From Pedobacter soli (GTDB lineage Bacteria > Bacteroidota > Bacteroidia > Sphingobacteriales > Sphingobacteriaceae), in contig NZ_FMZH01000001.1 in assembly GCF_900101435.1 (NCBI RefSeq), positions 248,001-312,000 on the forward strand: DNA of 64,000 bases. The letters run 5' to 3'. Shown one piece after another: positions 17,694 to 27,000 of the stretch (position 1 is the stretch's first letter; each line of letters starts with the position of its first letter). The translations under genes and the position numbers were made by a program. The notes under the pieces are model-generated. The model was not told where the DNA came from. It saw only the letters and a program-made list of their open reading frames with translations, and did no database searches.

Positions 17694-18239
17694 TTATAAT
17701 TTAAAATTATAGCCGATACGGAGGTTGTATTGACCGGTTTTCATAAAATACAAATCGGATGCGCTATTGTTTACATATCCTTCGTAACGGGCACCAATTT
17801 CTAATCCGTTGTTCCACTCATAACCTACGCCACCGGTATAAATAAAGTTCATTTGTGCACTTTCTTTAACTGCCAGACCGGTACCCAGGCCTCCGCTTAA
17901 ATACATCCTGTCGATTACATAGGTTTTAACACCGCCCATTAAAGGGATAAACTGAAAATTTAAAGGGCTGCCTTTCCATCTTAAACGGGTATAGCCGGCT
18001 GAAGCAGTAAGGGCCACATCTTTACTTAAATCATATTGCAGTTTTACATCTGCTCCATAGCCATAATCCATTTCTGAGCGATCGGGGAAAAATCCGGCAT
18101 TTACACCTACGCCTATTTTAAAGGCCATGCCATTAGTGCTGCTCATTGTCTGTCCCATTTCCTGTGCCTTTAAACTGCTGGTGCTTAATATCGCAAGTGC
18201 AGTTAAGGTAGTCGCAAAAAGTCTGGTAATTGTTTTCAT
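17694..18239 (-). CDS. Small outer-membrane beta-barrel protein (paralogue 1)
   Basis: A 181-residue exported protein: signal peptide MKTITRLFATTLTALAILST to about ALKAQ. Alternating beta strands with aromatic ends follow (MAFKIGVGVNAGFFP, VALTASAGYTRLRW, NGLEIGARYEGYVNN), and it ends YNLRIGYNFKL, the terminal strand pattern of outer-membrane barrels. It resembles the next gene in signal peptide, strand order and the YEWNNGLEIGARYEGY segment, so the two are probably old tandem duplicates with separate terminators. Function unknown; porin-like or structural roles are possible. Confidence 0.75.
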   Translation of the reverse strand: MKTITRLFATTLTALAILSTSSLKAQEMGQTMSSTNGMAFKIGVGVNAGFFPDRSEMDYGYGADVKLQYDLSKDVALTASAGYTRLRWKGSPLNFQFIPLMGGVKTYVIDRMYLSGGLGTGLAVKESAQMNFIYTGGVGYEWNNGLEIGARYEGYVNNSASDLYFMKTGQYNLRIGYNFKL

Positions 18240-18340
18240 TGGTATCGTATTTAAGTTATCAATTAAAGGTTTAAATGATATACGGCAAAATACAATGAGC
18301 AGATTTTATATTTTCATTTTTTTCAGAATGTTATGAAATA

Positions 18341-18368
18341 AAAAAGCCCCCTTTAAGGAAGGAGGCTC
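18341..18368 (-). terminator. Terminator of the 18390 outer-membrane gene
   Basis: AGCCCCCTTT pairs imperfectly with AAGGAAGGAGGCT. Read on the minus strand the hairpin is followed by TTTTTTATTTC, 20 bases past the gene's stop. Confidence 0.7.
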
Positions 18369-18389
18369 TCATTAATATTTGTGAAATGA

Positions 18390-18893
18390 TTACAGACTAA
18401 ATCCGTAAGCTAATCTAATTCCGGCAAAACCAATACTTCCGTTATTTGAATAACCTTCATATTTGGCTGCTAAATCTAAACCATTACTCCAGGCATAACC
18501 AATAGCCGGAGAGTATACAAATGCAGTTCCAGAACCTTTATTAGTACCAAAACCGGCTCCAAGTTCTGCTAAACCATAAGCTCCTGCACCAGAATCGTTA
18601 AAGAAATACTTTGCACCTGCTTTAACAGGGATTATACCAAAGCTTCCACCTCCGTATGAGTCTTTAATAGAGAAATTGTTGTAACCTGCGGTTACCGGAA
18701 TAGATAATTGTTTATCTACATTAAATTGATATCTGATATCACCACCTATCACTAAACCATATCCAGTTGTCGTTCCCGCTCCTACATTTAATCCAATTCC
18801 TAAATTCCGACTTGATTGCGCATTAACATTTGTAGTAAAGAATAAAGCCACAACAGCTGCTGATGTAGCAATAATTTTCGTAATTGTTTTCAT
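18390..18893 (-). CDS. Small outer-membrane beta-barrel protein (paralogue 2)
   Basis: A 167-residue exported protein with signal peptide MKTITKIIATSAAVVALFFT to about NVNAQ. Barrel-type strands follow: LGIGLNVGAGTTTGYGLVIG, LSIPVTAGYNNFSI, IIPVKAGAKYFFN, GLDLAAKYEGYSN, with the final IGFAGIRLAYGFSL. It matches the neighbouring 17694 gene in layout (same MKTIT start, AYSPAIGYAWSNGLDLA versus the paralogue's GYEWNNGLEIG). Each gene has its own terminator, so they need not be co-expressed. No specific role can be assigned. Confidence 0.75.
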   Translation of the reverse strand: MKTITKIIATSAAVVALFFTTNVNAQSSRNLGIGLNVGAGTTTGYGLVIGGDIRYQFNVDKQLSIPVTAGYNNFSIKDSYGGGSFGIIPVKAGAKYFFNDSGAGAYGLAELGAGFGTNKGSGTAFVYSPAIGYAWSNGLDLAAKYEGYSNNGSIGFAGIRLAYGFSL

Positions 18894-19012
18894 GTTTAAG
18901 ATATTGTTTTTTGAGTTAAACTAATATGCTTCAACAAACACAAAGGCTGTGCCAAAAGGGCTTTTTAAGCACTTTTAATAAGATAAAGAACGCTAAAAAG
19001 GAGTATTTGGAA

Positions 19013-19942
19013 TTAATTAAACGATGCTGAAACTTTTTGTAATACCAGCTGTTTTAATTGATTGGTAGAAAGTGAAGCATCAAGCCAAATGATGTTTACA
19101 CTGTCCTTTTCCATCTTCCTGAAAAATGTATTTTGCCTTTTGGCATACTGGCATATAGCAATACCTAACCTAAGCTTTAATTCCGCTAATGTAAGCTGCC
19201 CATCCAGGTAATTCACAATAAATTTATACTCCAGGCCGTAGAAGATGAGCATCTCTTTACTAATCCCCAATTTAAGCAACTGCGCTACCTCTTCTATTAA
19301 CCCAGCTTTAAAACGCGCTTCCAATCGTTCAAGTATTTTTGCCCTGGTCACTTCAACTTCGTTCTTTAATCCAAAAATAAGTGGCTTCAGTACGGGACGG
19401 TCAACTGTTTCCAGTTCATTTTCTTTGAGATAGGCGGCAATTTCTAAAGCCCGGATTAAACGTTTTTTCGAAGATAAATCTACATGTTGTGTATTATGGC
19501 TGGCATCGCTTTGTAATTGCAACACCAGTTCTTCTTTAGTAAGCAGTTCCAATTGATTTCTTAAAGCCTGATTAACGGGAACGGCGGTAAAAGCCTGGTT
19601 TTGCAAAAGACTATGAATGTACATCCCGGTTCCACCACAAAGTACAGGCAGCTTACCTCGCTTGCTGATTTCATCAAAAGCCTGGTAAAAATCATTTTTA
19701 AAAGCATCTACATGATAACGTTCGCCTGGTTCTAAAATGTCAATGAGGTGGTAAGGAATGGTTGTTCCTTCGATAGTATACTCCTGTAAATCTTTACCCG
19801 TGCCAATATCCATGCGCTTAAAAACCTGGCGGCTATCGGCACTTATAATTTCGCCATTTAAGGCATGCGCTACCTGAACAGCCAATTTGGTTTTACCCGA
19901 TGCTGTTGCACCCAAAATGATGATGAGGTTGTGCTGATCCAT
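19013..19942 (-). CDS. miaA: tRNA dimethylallyltransferase MiaA
   Basis: Adds a dimethylallyl group to A37 of tRNAs that read UNN codons. The 309-residue enzyme has the P-loop GATASGKTKLA near residues 11-21, ISADSRQVFKRMDIGTGK near 33-50, LIDILEPGERYHVDAF near 68-83, and LCGGTGMYIHSLL near 102-114, all family signatures. Its ATG overlaps the stop of the upstream gene by one base (TAATG), so the two are translationally coupled. Length is normal. Confidence 0.95.
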   Translation of the reverse strand: MDQHNLIIILGATASGKTKLAVQVAHALNGEIISADSRQVFKRMDIGTGKDLQEYTIEGTTIPYHLIDILEPGERYHVDAFKNDFYQAFDEISKRGKLPVLCGGTGMYIHSLLQNQAFTAVPVNQALRNQLELLTKEELVLQLQSDASHNTQHVDLSSKKRLIRALEIAAYLKENELETVDRPVLKPLIFGLKNEVEVTRAKILERLEARFKAGLIEEVAQLLKLGISKEMLIFYGLEYKFIVNYLDGQLTLAELKLRLGIAICQYAKRQNTFFRKMEKDSVNIIWLDASLSTNQLKQLVLQKVSASFN

Positions 19943-20724
19943 TAAAATTTGAGGATAAATTTTAAACTTCCGGTATTGAATATTTGTGCTTGTAATGTTC
20001 CTGCATCTTTTATTAACTGGCGTTGTAGCACAGCATTTAACTGATAATATTGAGGGGCTATGATGGCAGTCTGCAAAAAGTTAAGCCTCAAATAGGCCTC
20101 TCCAGCCGACCAATCGCGATCAGCATAGGTCATTAAATCATTAGGCTGATGTAATTCGGCAAAGTACGAAATGAGTTTGCTTAAACCACCTGTAATGGAA
20201 TAGCCTGCTTTTACAGCAAACCGGATCAGCTCTGCCGACTTGTAATTTTCGGTGTGGTTCATTTTACGAAGGGCAGAAAAAGTGGCTACGGCAACCAGTT
20301 CTTCCTTCTCGAATAAACCAATTTTATAACGGCTGCTCACCGTACCTTGTAAATGGTTTTCATTTAAAAAAGCATCGGCAATGGGTTTAGCGATTTTATG
20401 AACTTTTGTTTTGCGGCCATGAATACGTTTATTCTTCCCGAGCAATGAGGTAAGCCTCGCCAATACCTGATTGGGTTTTGAGAGCCAAATATCTTCCCAA
20501 AGGTGAATGAGTTTAATGTGTTTTGCTACATACTTTTCCTGCAGCTCAATAAAATCCTGAGGGTTGAATGGATTATTTAAACTTACCAGATTAATACTTA
20601 GTTGATCAGTTAACTTTAACAGTTGAAACGGGCCTTCGAAAAAGGGCCCGGAGTTTACCTCACAAGCGGCAAGTGCATTTATTAATTGGTTGTGCCAGTT
20701 GTTATCGGAAGTTAAAATGCTCAA
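19942..20724 (-). CDS. Conserved hypothetical protein coupled to miaA, phage-type acyltransferase-like fold
   Basis: I do not recognise a named family. The 260 residues open with a helical region. From about 95 onward comes a block KTKVHKIAKPIADAFLNENH, then LQGTVSSRYKIGLFEKEELV, ATFSALRKM, ELIRFAVKAGYSITGGLSKL and a late LMTYADRDWSAGEAYLRLNF. That series of phrases (NEnHlQG, lgLf..eLVa..tF, ELiRF....gysv.GG.skL, sYaDrdws.G..Y..lgF) also occurs in phage and homing-endonuclease-associated proteins of GNAT-like fold. It overlaps miaA by one base (TAATG), so it is probably made together with MiaA; a link to tRNA modification is inference. Confidence 0.6.
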   Translation of the reverse strand: MSILTSDNNWHNQLINALAACEVNSGPFFEGPFQLLKLTDQLSINLVSLNNPFNPQDFIELQEKYVAKHIKLIHLWEDIWLSKPNQVLARLTSLLGKNKRIHGRKTKVHKIAKPIADAFLNENHLQGTVSSRYKIGLFEKEELVAVATFSALRKMNHTENYKSAELIRFAVKAGYSITGGLSKLISYFAELHQPNDLMTYADRDWSAGEAYLRLNFLQTAIIAPQYYQLNAVLQRQLIKDAGTLQAQIFNTGSLKFILKF

Positions 20725-20778
20725 TCACCAGAAATTTAGTTCAGAAAAAAAATCAGGTGCAAATTTAGCATCAAATTA

Positions 20779-21141
20779 TTAAATCCACTCTTTTTCTTTG
20801 AAGTTAGTGTGTATAATTTCAATAAGGGTTTCGACTTCGCGGAGTTGGGCATCGTCGAGACTGGTATTTTTTAAACCAGCCTTATTATCGCCAAAATCTG
20901 TTAAGCGCTGGTTTGAGGCAGAAAACTCTTCGGTATTCACTTTCAGTTCTACCACATTACCGTTGATATAAACACCGGCAAAAAAACGCTCAGTTATTTT
21001 TTCGCCATTAACTGTTATATTTTTTTCACTGTACAAGTCATAACCTGTTTCAGAATTTTCGTGAACGGTATAGCCCAGTGTAGCGTAAGGCTGCAGGCCA
21101 GCCCTTATGGTTTGAAAAATTTCTACAAGATCAGTTTTCAT
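20779..21141 (-). CDS. Conserved hypothetical protein, 120 residues
   Basis: I do not recognise this protein. It starts MKTDLVEIFQTIRAGLQPYA (ATG at 21141; a start nine codons upstream is possible but less likely). It is acidic, with beta-rich content in the middle (YDLYSEKNITVNGEKITERF, FAGVYINGNVVELKVN) and a helical end (LREVETLIEIIHTNFKEKEW). No signal peptide or membrane segment is visible, so it is probably cytoplasmic. It lies 54 bases before the miaA partner gene and 51 bases after the metallo-hydrolase gene on the same strand. Its composition resembles small Bacteroidota proteins annotated DUF1801-like, but I cannot confirm that. Confidence 0.55.
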   Translation of the reverse strand: MKTDLVEIFQTIRAGLQPYATLGYTVHENSETGYDLYSEKNITVNGEKITERFFAGVYINGNVVELKVNTEEFSASNQRLTDFGDNKAGLKNTSLDDAQLREVETLIEIIHTNFKEKEWI

Positions 21142-21192
21142 GGCGGTATTTATTTCTGAATTAAACACCGCGATCTAATTATTGTTTAGTTT

Positions 21193-22287
21193 TTATGCTT
21201 CGAGCCACCAGTTTTTTGTAGGCATGTACTCATTTAAAATTACTGTTTCGCCCAAAGCTGGGGTAACCAATGGTAAATTTTTAAGTGCAGCAGCTGCTAC
21301 TACCCTTTTAACGGGCTCGTTCCAGGGGTGCATGGCCAGACTGAATTTCCCCCAATGCACTGGCATTAAAACTTTTGCTTTTAAATCAATAGCAGCCTGC
21401 ACAGTATCTTCAGGAAACATGTGTATATATGGCCAATAGGCATTATACTGTCCGCATTCTAATAAAGCCAGATCAAACGGGCCATAAGTTTCGCCAATTT
21501 GTACGAAGTGAGAATCGTAGCCAGAATCGCCACCTAAGAACAATTTACAGTTCACAGTTTTCAGTACGAAGGCCGACCATAAGGTTTGATTGCGTTTAAA
21601 TTTCCTTCCTGTAAAATGCCTTGCGGGTACTGCTGTTAGTTCGAGGTTATGGAATAAAGTTGTCGATTGATCCCAGGCCAATTCGATAATTTTATCGGTG
21701 TTAATCCCCCATTTTTCTAAATGCTCACCTACACCAAGCGAAGTAACTATCGCTTTTACTCCCGGTGCAATGGTTAATATACTTTGGTAGTCTAAATGGT
21801 CGTAATGATCGTGGGTAATTACCAAAACATCGATATTTTTAAAATCAGCCGCTTTAACCACGTCTGTTCCTGGAAAAGCCTTACTGCCAATAAAGGAAAA
21901 CGGCGATGGTGCTTTGCTAAAAACCGGATCAACTAAAATTCGTAACCCATCAACTTTCATCAGGTAAGATGAATGCCCAAACCAGATAATTTCCGGTGCA
22001 CTGCTTCTGGCCTGGCTATCTAAATCCGGTTGATTAAAAGGAAGTGGTCTGTCGGGTATTTTCCCCGGATGTTTCTCGAAAAAGAAAGCCTTTAATATGG
22101 TAAAAAAACTTACACCTTCGGGTTGCATAGGTGTAACTGAAAGATTTTGTAAGGCTCCGTTACTGTAGTTGGACAATTGCTGTGTTTTGGCTAACCTTAA
22201 TCCTCTTGGTAAACGGCCAAAAACAGGTAAATTGGTGATGACCAGAAATGCAGCAACAAGAAAAAGTATTATATACAGGGCTATCAT
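21193..22287 (-). CDS. Metallo-beta-lactamase-fold hydrolase, UlaG/NAPE-PLD type
   Basis: A 364-residue protein with one N-terminal membrane anchor (MIALYIILFLVAAFLVITNL). A metallo-beta-lactamase domain follows: IIWFGHSSYLMKVDGLRILVD near 118-138, the zinc motif VITHDHYDHLDY near 171-182, FLGGDSGYD near 262 and MPVHWGKFSLAMHPW near 320. The FGHSSYL and final HWG pattern fit the group that includes bacterial UlaG-like lactonases and NAPE-type phospholipases. Substrate is unknown. I placed the start at 22287 (MIALYI) seven codons inside the longest frame. Confidence 0.8.
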   Translation of the reverse strand: MIALYIILFLVAAFLVITNLPVFGRLPRGLRLAKTQQLSNYSNGALQNLSVTPMQPEGVSFFTILKAFFFEKHPGKIPDRPLPFNQPDLDSQARSSAPEIIWFGHSSYLMKVDGLRILVDPVFSKAPSPFSFIGSKAFPGTDVVKAADFKNIDVLVITHDHYDHLDYQSILTIAPGVKAIVTSLGVGEHLEKWGINTDKIIELAWDQSTTLFHNLELTAVPARHFTGRKFKRNQTLWSAFVLKTVNCKLFLGGDSGYDSHFVQIGETYGPFDLALLECGQYNAYWPYIHMFPEDTVQAAIDLKAKVLMPVHWGKFSLAMHPWNEPVKRVVAAAALKNLPLVTPALGETVILNEYMPTKNWWLEA

Positions 22288-22380
22288 GTTATTGATTAAT
22301 TGGAGCAAATTATGAATATGCTTTTATAAAAATAACATGCTTTAGAGATATGACGTATGGATTACTTGTGCTTTAAAGCA

Positions 22381-22415
22381 AAAAAGTTCTCCGGTATTAA
22401 CGCGGAGAACTTTTT
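22381..22415. terminator. Strong terminator after the SusC-SusD unit
   Basis: AAAAAGTTCTCCG (22381-22393) and CGGAGAACTTTTT (22403-22415) form a perfect 13-bp stem with a nine-base loop and T-runs on either strand. It lies 19 bases past the susD stop on the minus strand. Confidence 0.88.
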
Positions 22416-22433
22416 AGATTAATTAAGAGCGAA

Positions 22434-23990
22434 TTATTTTAAAAGCCACATGGCCTGGTTTACATCGTCGCTACCACCATACTGGCTGGCAATCGCAGCC
22501 GAAAGGTTGGCCGAATTGTAACTCAGTTCGTTAGATGGATATAACCACCTTAATGGAAAATTAGTAGACGGCGAATTTAAATTCGTAGTCGAATTCAGTT
22601 TAAATACCGGATAACCTGTTCTCCTGTTTTCGAACCAGGCCTGGTATTTGTTTCCCTGCAAAAAGCTGGCAACGTATTTTTGTGTAATAACCTGCGCTAT
22701 TTGCTGCTCTGTTGAGCCTGTTAAAGCTACTGTAGCCGGAAAAGCATCGATGTAAGCGGCATCCATTTTCATGTTGTGGTTATAATCAGCCAAATCAGGA
22801 GTGTACTGCGCGATAAATTTCATCGAGTTGGTAATGCCATTGGCATAATAGGTTTGTGCCGGTGTACCGGTTATCCAGCCGCGAATGGTAGCTTCGGCCA
22901 GGATAAACTGCAAATCCCAATAATTAAAAACACCAACTGGCTCTGCATTTACCAGATTTACGTAACGGGCATTGATATCGGCATAATCTTTATTTACCCT
23001 TCTGGTTTGCAAACTTGAAAACGAATCGGAAGGCTCAACACCCGGATAAGCAGCAAAATCGCTTTGCGAAACCCCTGCGGTAATTTTAACCGGCGATGGT
23101 TTTGCATAATAGAAAAGTCTTTTATCGTTAGTTGCCTTTAAAGGATCGAGCAGCAGATTGGTAAGCATGGTATAATTCGATTTAACGAATGAGTTACCTG
23201 AGCCTGCAGGAACATCGCTCCATGGATAGTTCTGCCCGGCTGTTGCATTGTATGCTAATGCAAAATTATCGTTGTAATCGCGCATTAAAGGACGATTGGC
23301 TACAATATCCTTAAAACGTTCAATCACTTTCAAATCAGCATCACCTGTTTTTTTATAGAGATTGATTAATACATGCAACTCAAAACTGTTGGTTAATCTT
23401 CTCCATTTATCGGTGCTACCAGCAAAAATAGGATCGCCTTCAAAAGTTGCGCCTGAGGCAAATAAAGTGTTGGCTTGATCGAGTTCGCTTAAAATACCAA
23501 AAAAAACTGCTTTTTGACTATCGTATTTAGGTTGTAATATGGCATCAGACTCACCTTTAACCGCATCGGTATATGGAATATCGCCAACCTGCATGGTAGT
23601 CATAAAAAATTGCCAGGCCCTGATAAAATGCCCAAGTGCCTGATAAGATTTCTTTAGTGCATCGCTTGTGGCATAATTTTCCATTGGCGTAATATTGCGC
23701 AACAGGGTTATACGGCTAAAATCTGTCCGGCTAATTTTGTTGTATTGAAAATTCTCCTGCCCCTCGCCCCAGGTAAGGTATTTACCCAATAAATAAGGCT
23801 GCATAAAAGACTTGGTACTGCTGATATCCCCCCTTGTGATATTTAGAATCATCCCGGTAGCCAGCATAGCAGAGTTTACCTGTGTAGTTGCATTTGGGTT
23901 TGTATTAATATCATCAAACTTGCTGCAACCATTAGTTAATAGTGCTAATGCAGGCAGCAATAAGCTATATTTTAAAAATTTACTTTTCAT
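22434..23990 (-). CDS. SusD/RagB-family nutrient-binding outer-membrane lipoprotein
   Basis: Surface lipoprotein that forms the lid over its SusC partner and helps capture the nutrient. The 518 residues start with a lipoprotein signal, MKSKFLKYSLLLPALALLTN with Cys 22 as the lipid site, then FDDINTNPNATTQV, an opening typical of the SusD-like group 2. Other family phrases are QALGHFIRAWQFFMTTMQVG near 118 (TPR helices), GDIPYTDAVKGE, WRRLTNSFELHVLINLYKK near 205, and a late QKYVASFLQGNKYQAWFENR near 450. It lies 26 bases after susC, in one operon ending at the strong terminator. The substrate cannot be read; no carbohydrate enzyme is nearby. Confidence 0.9.
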   Translation of the reverse strand: MKSKFLKYSLLLPALALLTNGCSKFDDINTNPNATTQVNSAMLATGMILNITRGDISSTKSFMQPYLLGKYLTWGEGQENFQYNKISRTDFSRITLLRNITPMENYATSDALKKSYQALGHFIRAWQFFMTTMQVGDIPYTDAVKGESDAILQPKYDSQKAVFFGILSELDQANTLFASGATFEGDPIFAGSTDKWRRLTNSFELHVLINLYKKTGDADLKVIERFKDIVANRPLMRDYNDNFALAYNATAGQNYPWSDVPAGSGNSFVKSNYTMLTNLLLDPLKATNDKRLFYYAKPSPVKITAGVSQSDFAAYPGVEPSDSFSSLQTRRVNKDYADINARYVNLVNAEPVGVFNYWDLQFILAEATIRGWITGTPAQTYYANGITNSMKFIAQYTPDLADYNHNMKMDAAYIDAFPATVALTGSTEQQIAQVITQKYVASFLQGNKYQAWFENRRTGYPVFKLNSTTNLNSPSTNFPLRWLYPSNELSYNSANLSAAIASQYGGSDDVNQAMWLLK

Positions 23991-24016
23991 AAAATCTTCT
24001 TTAAAAACAATAATTA

Positions 24017-27000
24017 CTAGAAACCTACCTTAAGGTTAAAACCTACCATGCGCATTGATGGCGAGTTTAGGTTCTCGGTATCAACATCGGGATCTGAGTA
24101 TTTGAAATTGGTCCACATGAACAGGTTTTGGCCGGTTAAAGAGAACGATGCATTCTTTAAGCCTAGCTTACCAGCTGTTTTTGATGGTAAACGGTAGCCC
24201 AGTGAAACTTCACGCAGTTTAACAAACGATTCGTTCTGCACTCTTGCATCACCACCACGGTACCATTGTGCATAATCCTGATAGCCAATTGGCACATCAT
24301 TTACTGCGTATTTACGGGTATCGCTCGTAATCTGACCATATTTATCGTAAGTAACAGTACCTGATACTACTTTAACACCCTGGCCTACATAGTTATTCTG
24401 CCCAAGCACTACCTGATTGTAACGGTATTCGTTATCTGTTTCCGGAGCAGTACCCGAATCGAACATTTTATCGTACACGTAATTGTACATTAAGCCACCT
24501 ATGCGGCCATCAATATTAATACCCAGCGACCAGTTTTTATAAGTGAAATTATTAATGAAACCAAAACTGAAATCAGGCTCACCATAACCTAATTTTTTAA
24601 CATAATCGCTCCAAACAGGTAAACCGCTTTCGTGAATTACATTGCCCTGCGGATCTTTAACCCAGTAGTTATCGGTATACGTATCTAATCGCTCTCCTTT
24701 TTTCACCCATAAGTTATCGGCAGAGTATACCGGATCGAGGTTTACATAGTAACGGTGCTGATTAGACCAGTTGATGGTAGAATACCATTCGAAATCTTTA
24801 TTTCTGATTACAGAACCATCTACGGTAATTTCAAGACCTCTTCTTTCATAGGTTTCCTGGGTATTAACCAAAGTAGATGAGAAGCCTGATGATGCAGGAA
24901 TTGAAGTACTTACCTGCTGGTTGTAATAGTATTTATTAAAATAAGCGACATCAAAATGCAGGCGCTTCTTAAACAAATAACCCGCAGCTCCAATTTCGTA
25001 AGTTCTTTGCGCACTTGGCAGTAAGCTGTTACCCAATAACGATGAGGGATAGCTAGCAGAATTTAAAGTATTCCATGCGGCTGTTGTAGTGCCGAAAGTT
25101 CTGTTTGTAGCGTATACCCCTAAAGCTGTTTTAAATACCGCCCATGAACCGCGGATTTTGAACATATCGATTACTTTAGGCAATTTCACCAATTCTGAAA
25201 CTACGATACTCGAACCGATTGATGGATAAAAATAAGAACGTGATGCTTTTGGTTGCGCAGAGTTCCAGTCGTTTCTTCCTGTAAAATCAAGGAAAATGGC
25301 ATCGTTATAGCCAATAGAAGCCCTGCTGTACAAACTGTTGATTTGTCTGGTGCTATACCCTTGCGATACCGTTGGTGGTTCTACCGAACCGGCTAAAGAA
25401 TAAAATGTTGGTGAAATTAATCCGTTTTTAGTTGTTCCACTTAACGATTCGTCAATGAAATAGTAAACTGTTCCACCCGCCAAAGCATCGATGCTAAACT
25501 TATTCAGTTTCTTCTTATAGCTTAAAATTACATCATCATTGGTACTGAAACCCTTAGCATCCTGAATAGAATACATCCCTTTTGCATTCCATCCGCTACC
25601 GTTAACCGCCCCACCGCGTGTAGAATAGATATTAGCGGTAGGATTACGGAAGGTTGTTTTGTTATTGTAGTTATCGTAGCCTAAACGTATTAATAAATTA
25701 AAATCCTGGTTAATCTGGTAGTTTGCCGTAACATTAGCATTTACCGTATTGGTTTGGATACCATTTAATTTTTCGTTGGCGATTAAATATGGATTGTCGT
25801 ACCAGTTGGTATACATCCAGTTCTGTGTTTTATAAGGCACTTTCCAGTAATCTTTATAATCGCGGATATCGTATTCGGTACCCGTCCACATAATTAACTG
25901 GTATAAATAACCCTGGTTGTTATAACCACCACCCCAGATCTGATCAGCCCAGCGGCGACTTACGCCCATATGGCCTTCCAGCTTAAATTTATCGCTCAGC
26001 TTCATCTCTCCTGCCATGGTTAAATTTACCATGTTCAGGTTCTGGTTCGGAAACTGTCCTTTGTTATAAATATCGTTTAAGCCAATTCTGAAGCTACCTT
26101 TATCGCTGGTTTGAGCAATACTGATGTTATTATTTAAAATAATACCGGTAGACATAAAGTTCTTCAGGTTGTCTTTACCTTTCGATACCAGCGGCATATT
26201 GTCTTCAAACTGCTTGGTAACAGGATTCCAGTCTCTGGCAGTTTTACCAATATCCAGTTTAGGTCCCCAAACATAATCGTTATCAATTACGCCGTTTTGA
26301 CCCCTGCCATACGAGCTTTGCACTTCAGGTATAGCCAGAAATCCCAACGAAGCCATGGTATTACTGTTCACATCGATTGAAAAACCTTTATCAGCTGCCC
26401 CTTTTTTAGTGGTGATTAACATAACGCCACCAGCTGCCCGCGAACCATACAATGCCGAAGCAGTAGGACCTTTAAGTATATCTACACTTTCGATATCATC
26501 TGTTGGTACATCTCTTAACGACATATTACCGTAAGGCACACCATCAATAACCAGCAATGCACTTTCGCCACGTAACTCAATGGTTGGTCTGGCATTAAAT
26601 TCAGTTGAGTTTTTAATTACTAAACCCGAAACCCTGCCTGTTAATGAAGTAGCTACATCAACCCCTTTAACGGTTTGCAGTTCCTTACCGGCTACTTTTT
26701 GTACGGCATAGCCCAGCGATTTTTCTGAACGTTTAATACCCAGGGCAGTAACTACCACGTCTGTTAATTCGGTTGTGGCGGCTTGTAGTGAAATGCTATA
26801 ATCGCGCTTACTATCAATAATTATTTCTTTGGTAGTGTAACCAATAAAAGAGACAATTAATGTTGTACCCACATTGGCATTGATAGAAAAATAACCATTG
26901 GCATCAGTTCTGGTAACAGTTTTCGTTTCTTTTACCATAATACTTGCCCCAACAATTGGCAAACCATTTTCATCCAAAACTTTACCACTAATGGTTTCGA

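Noticed and set aside
17694-18893. Treating the two barrel genes as one operon
   Set aside because: Each has its own terminator-like hairpin directly after the stop codon.
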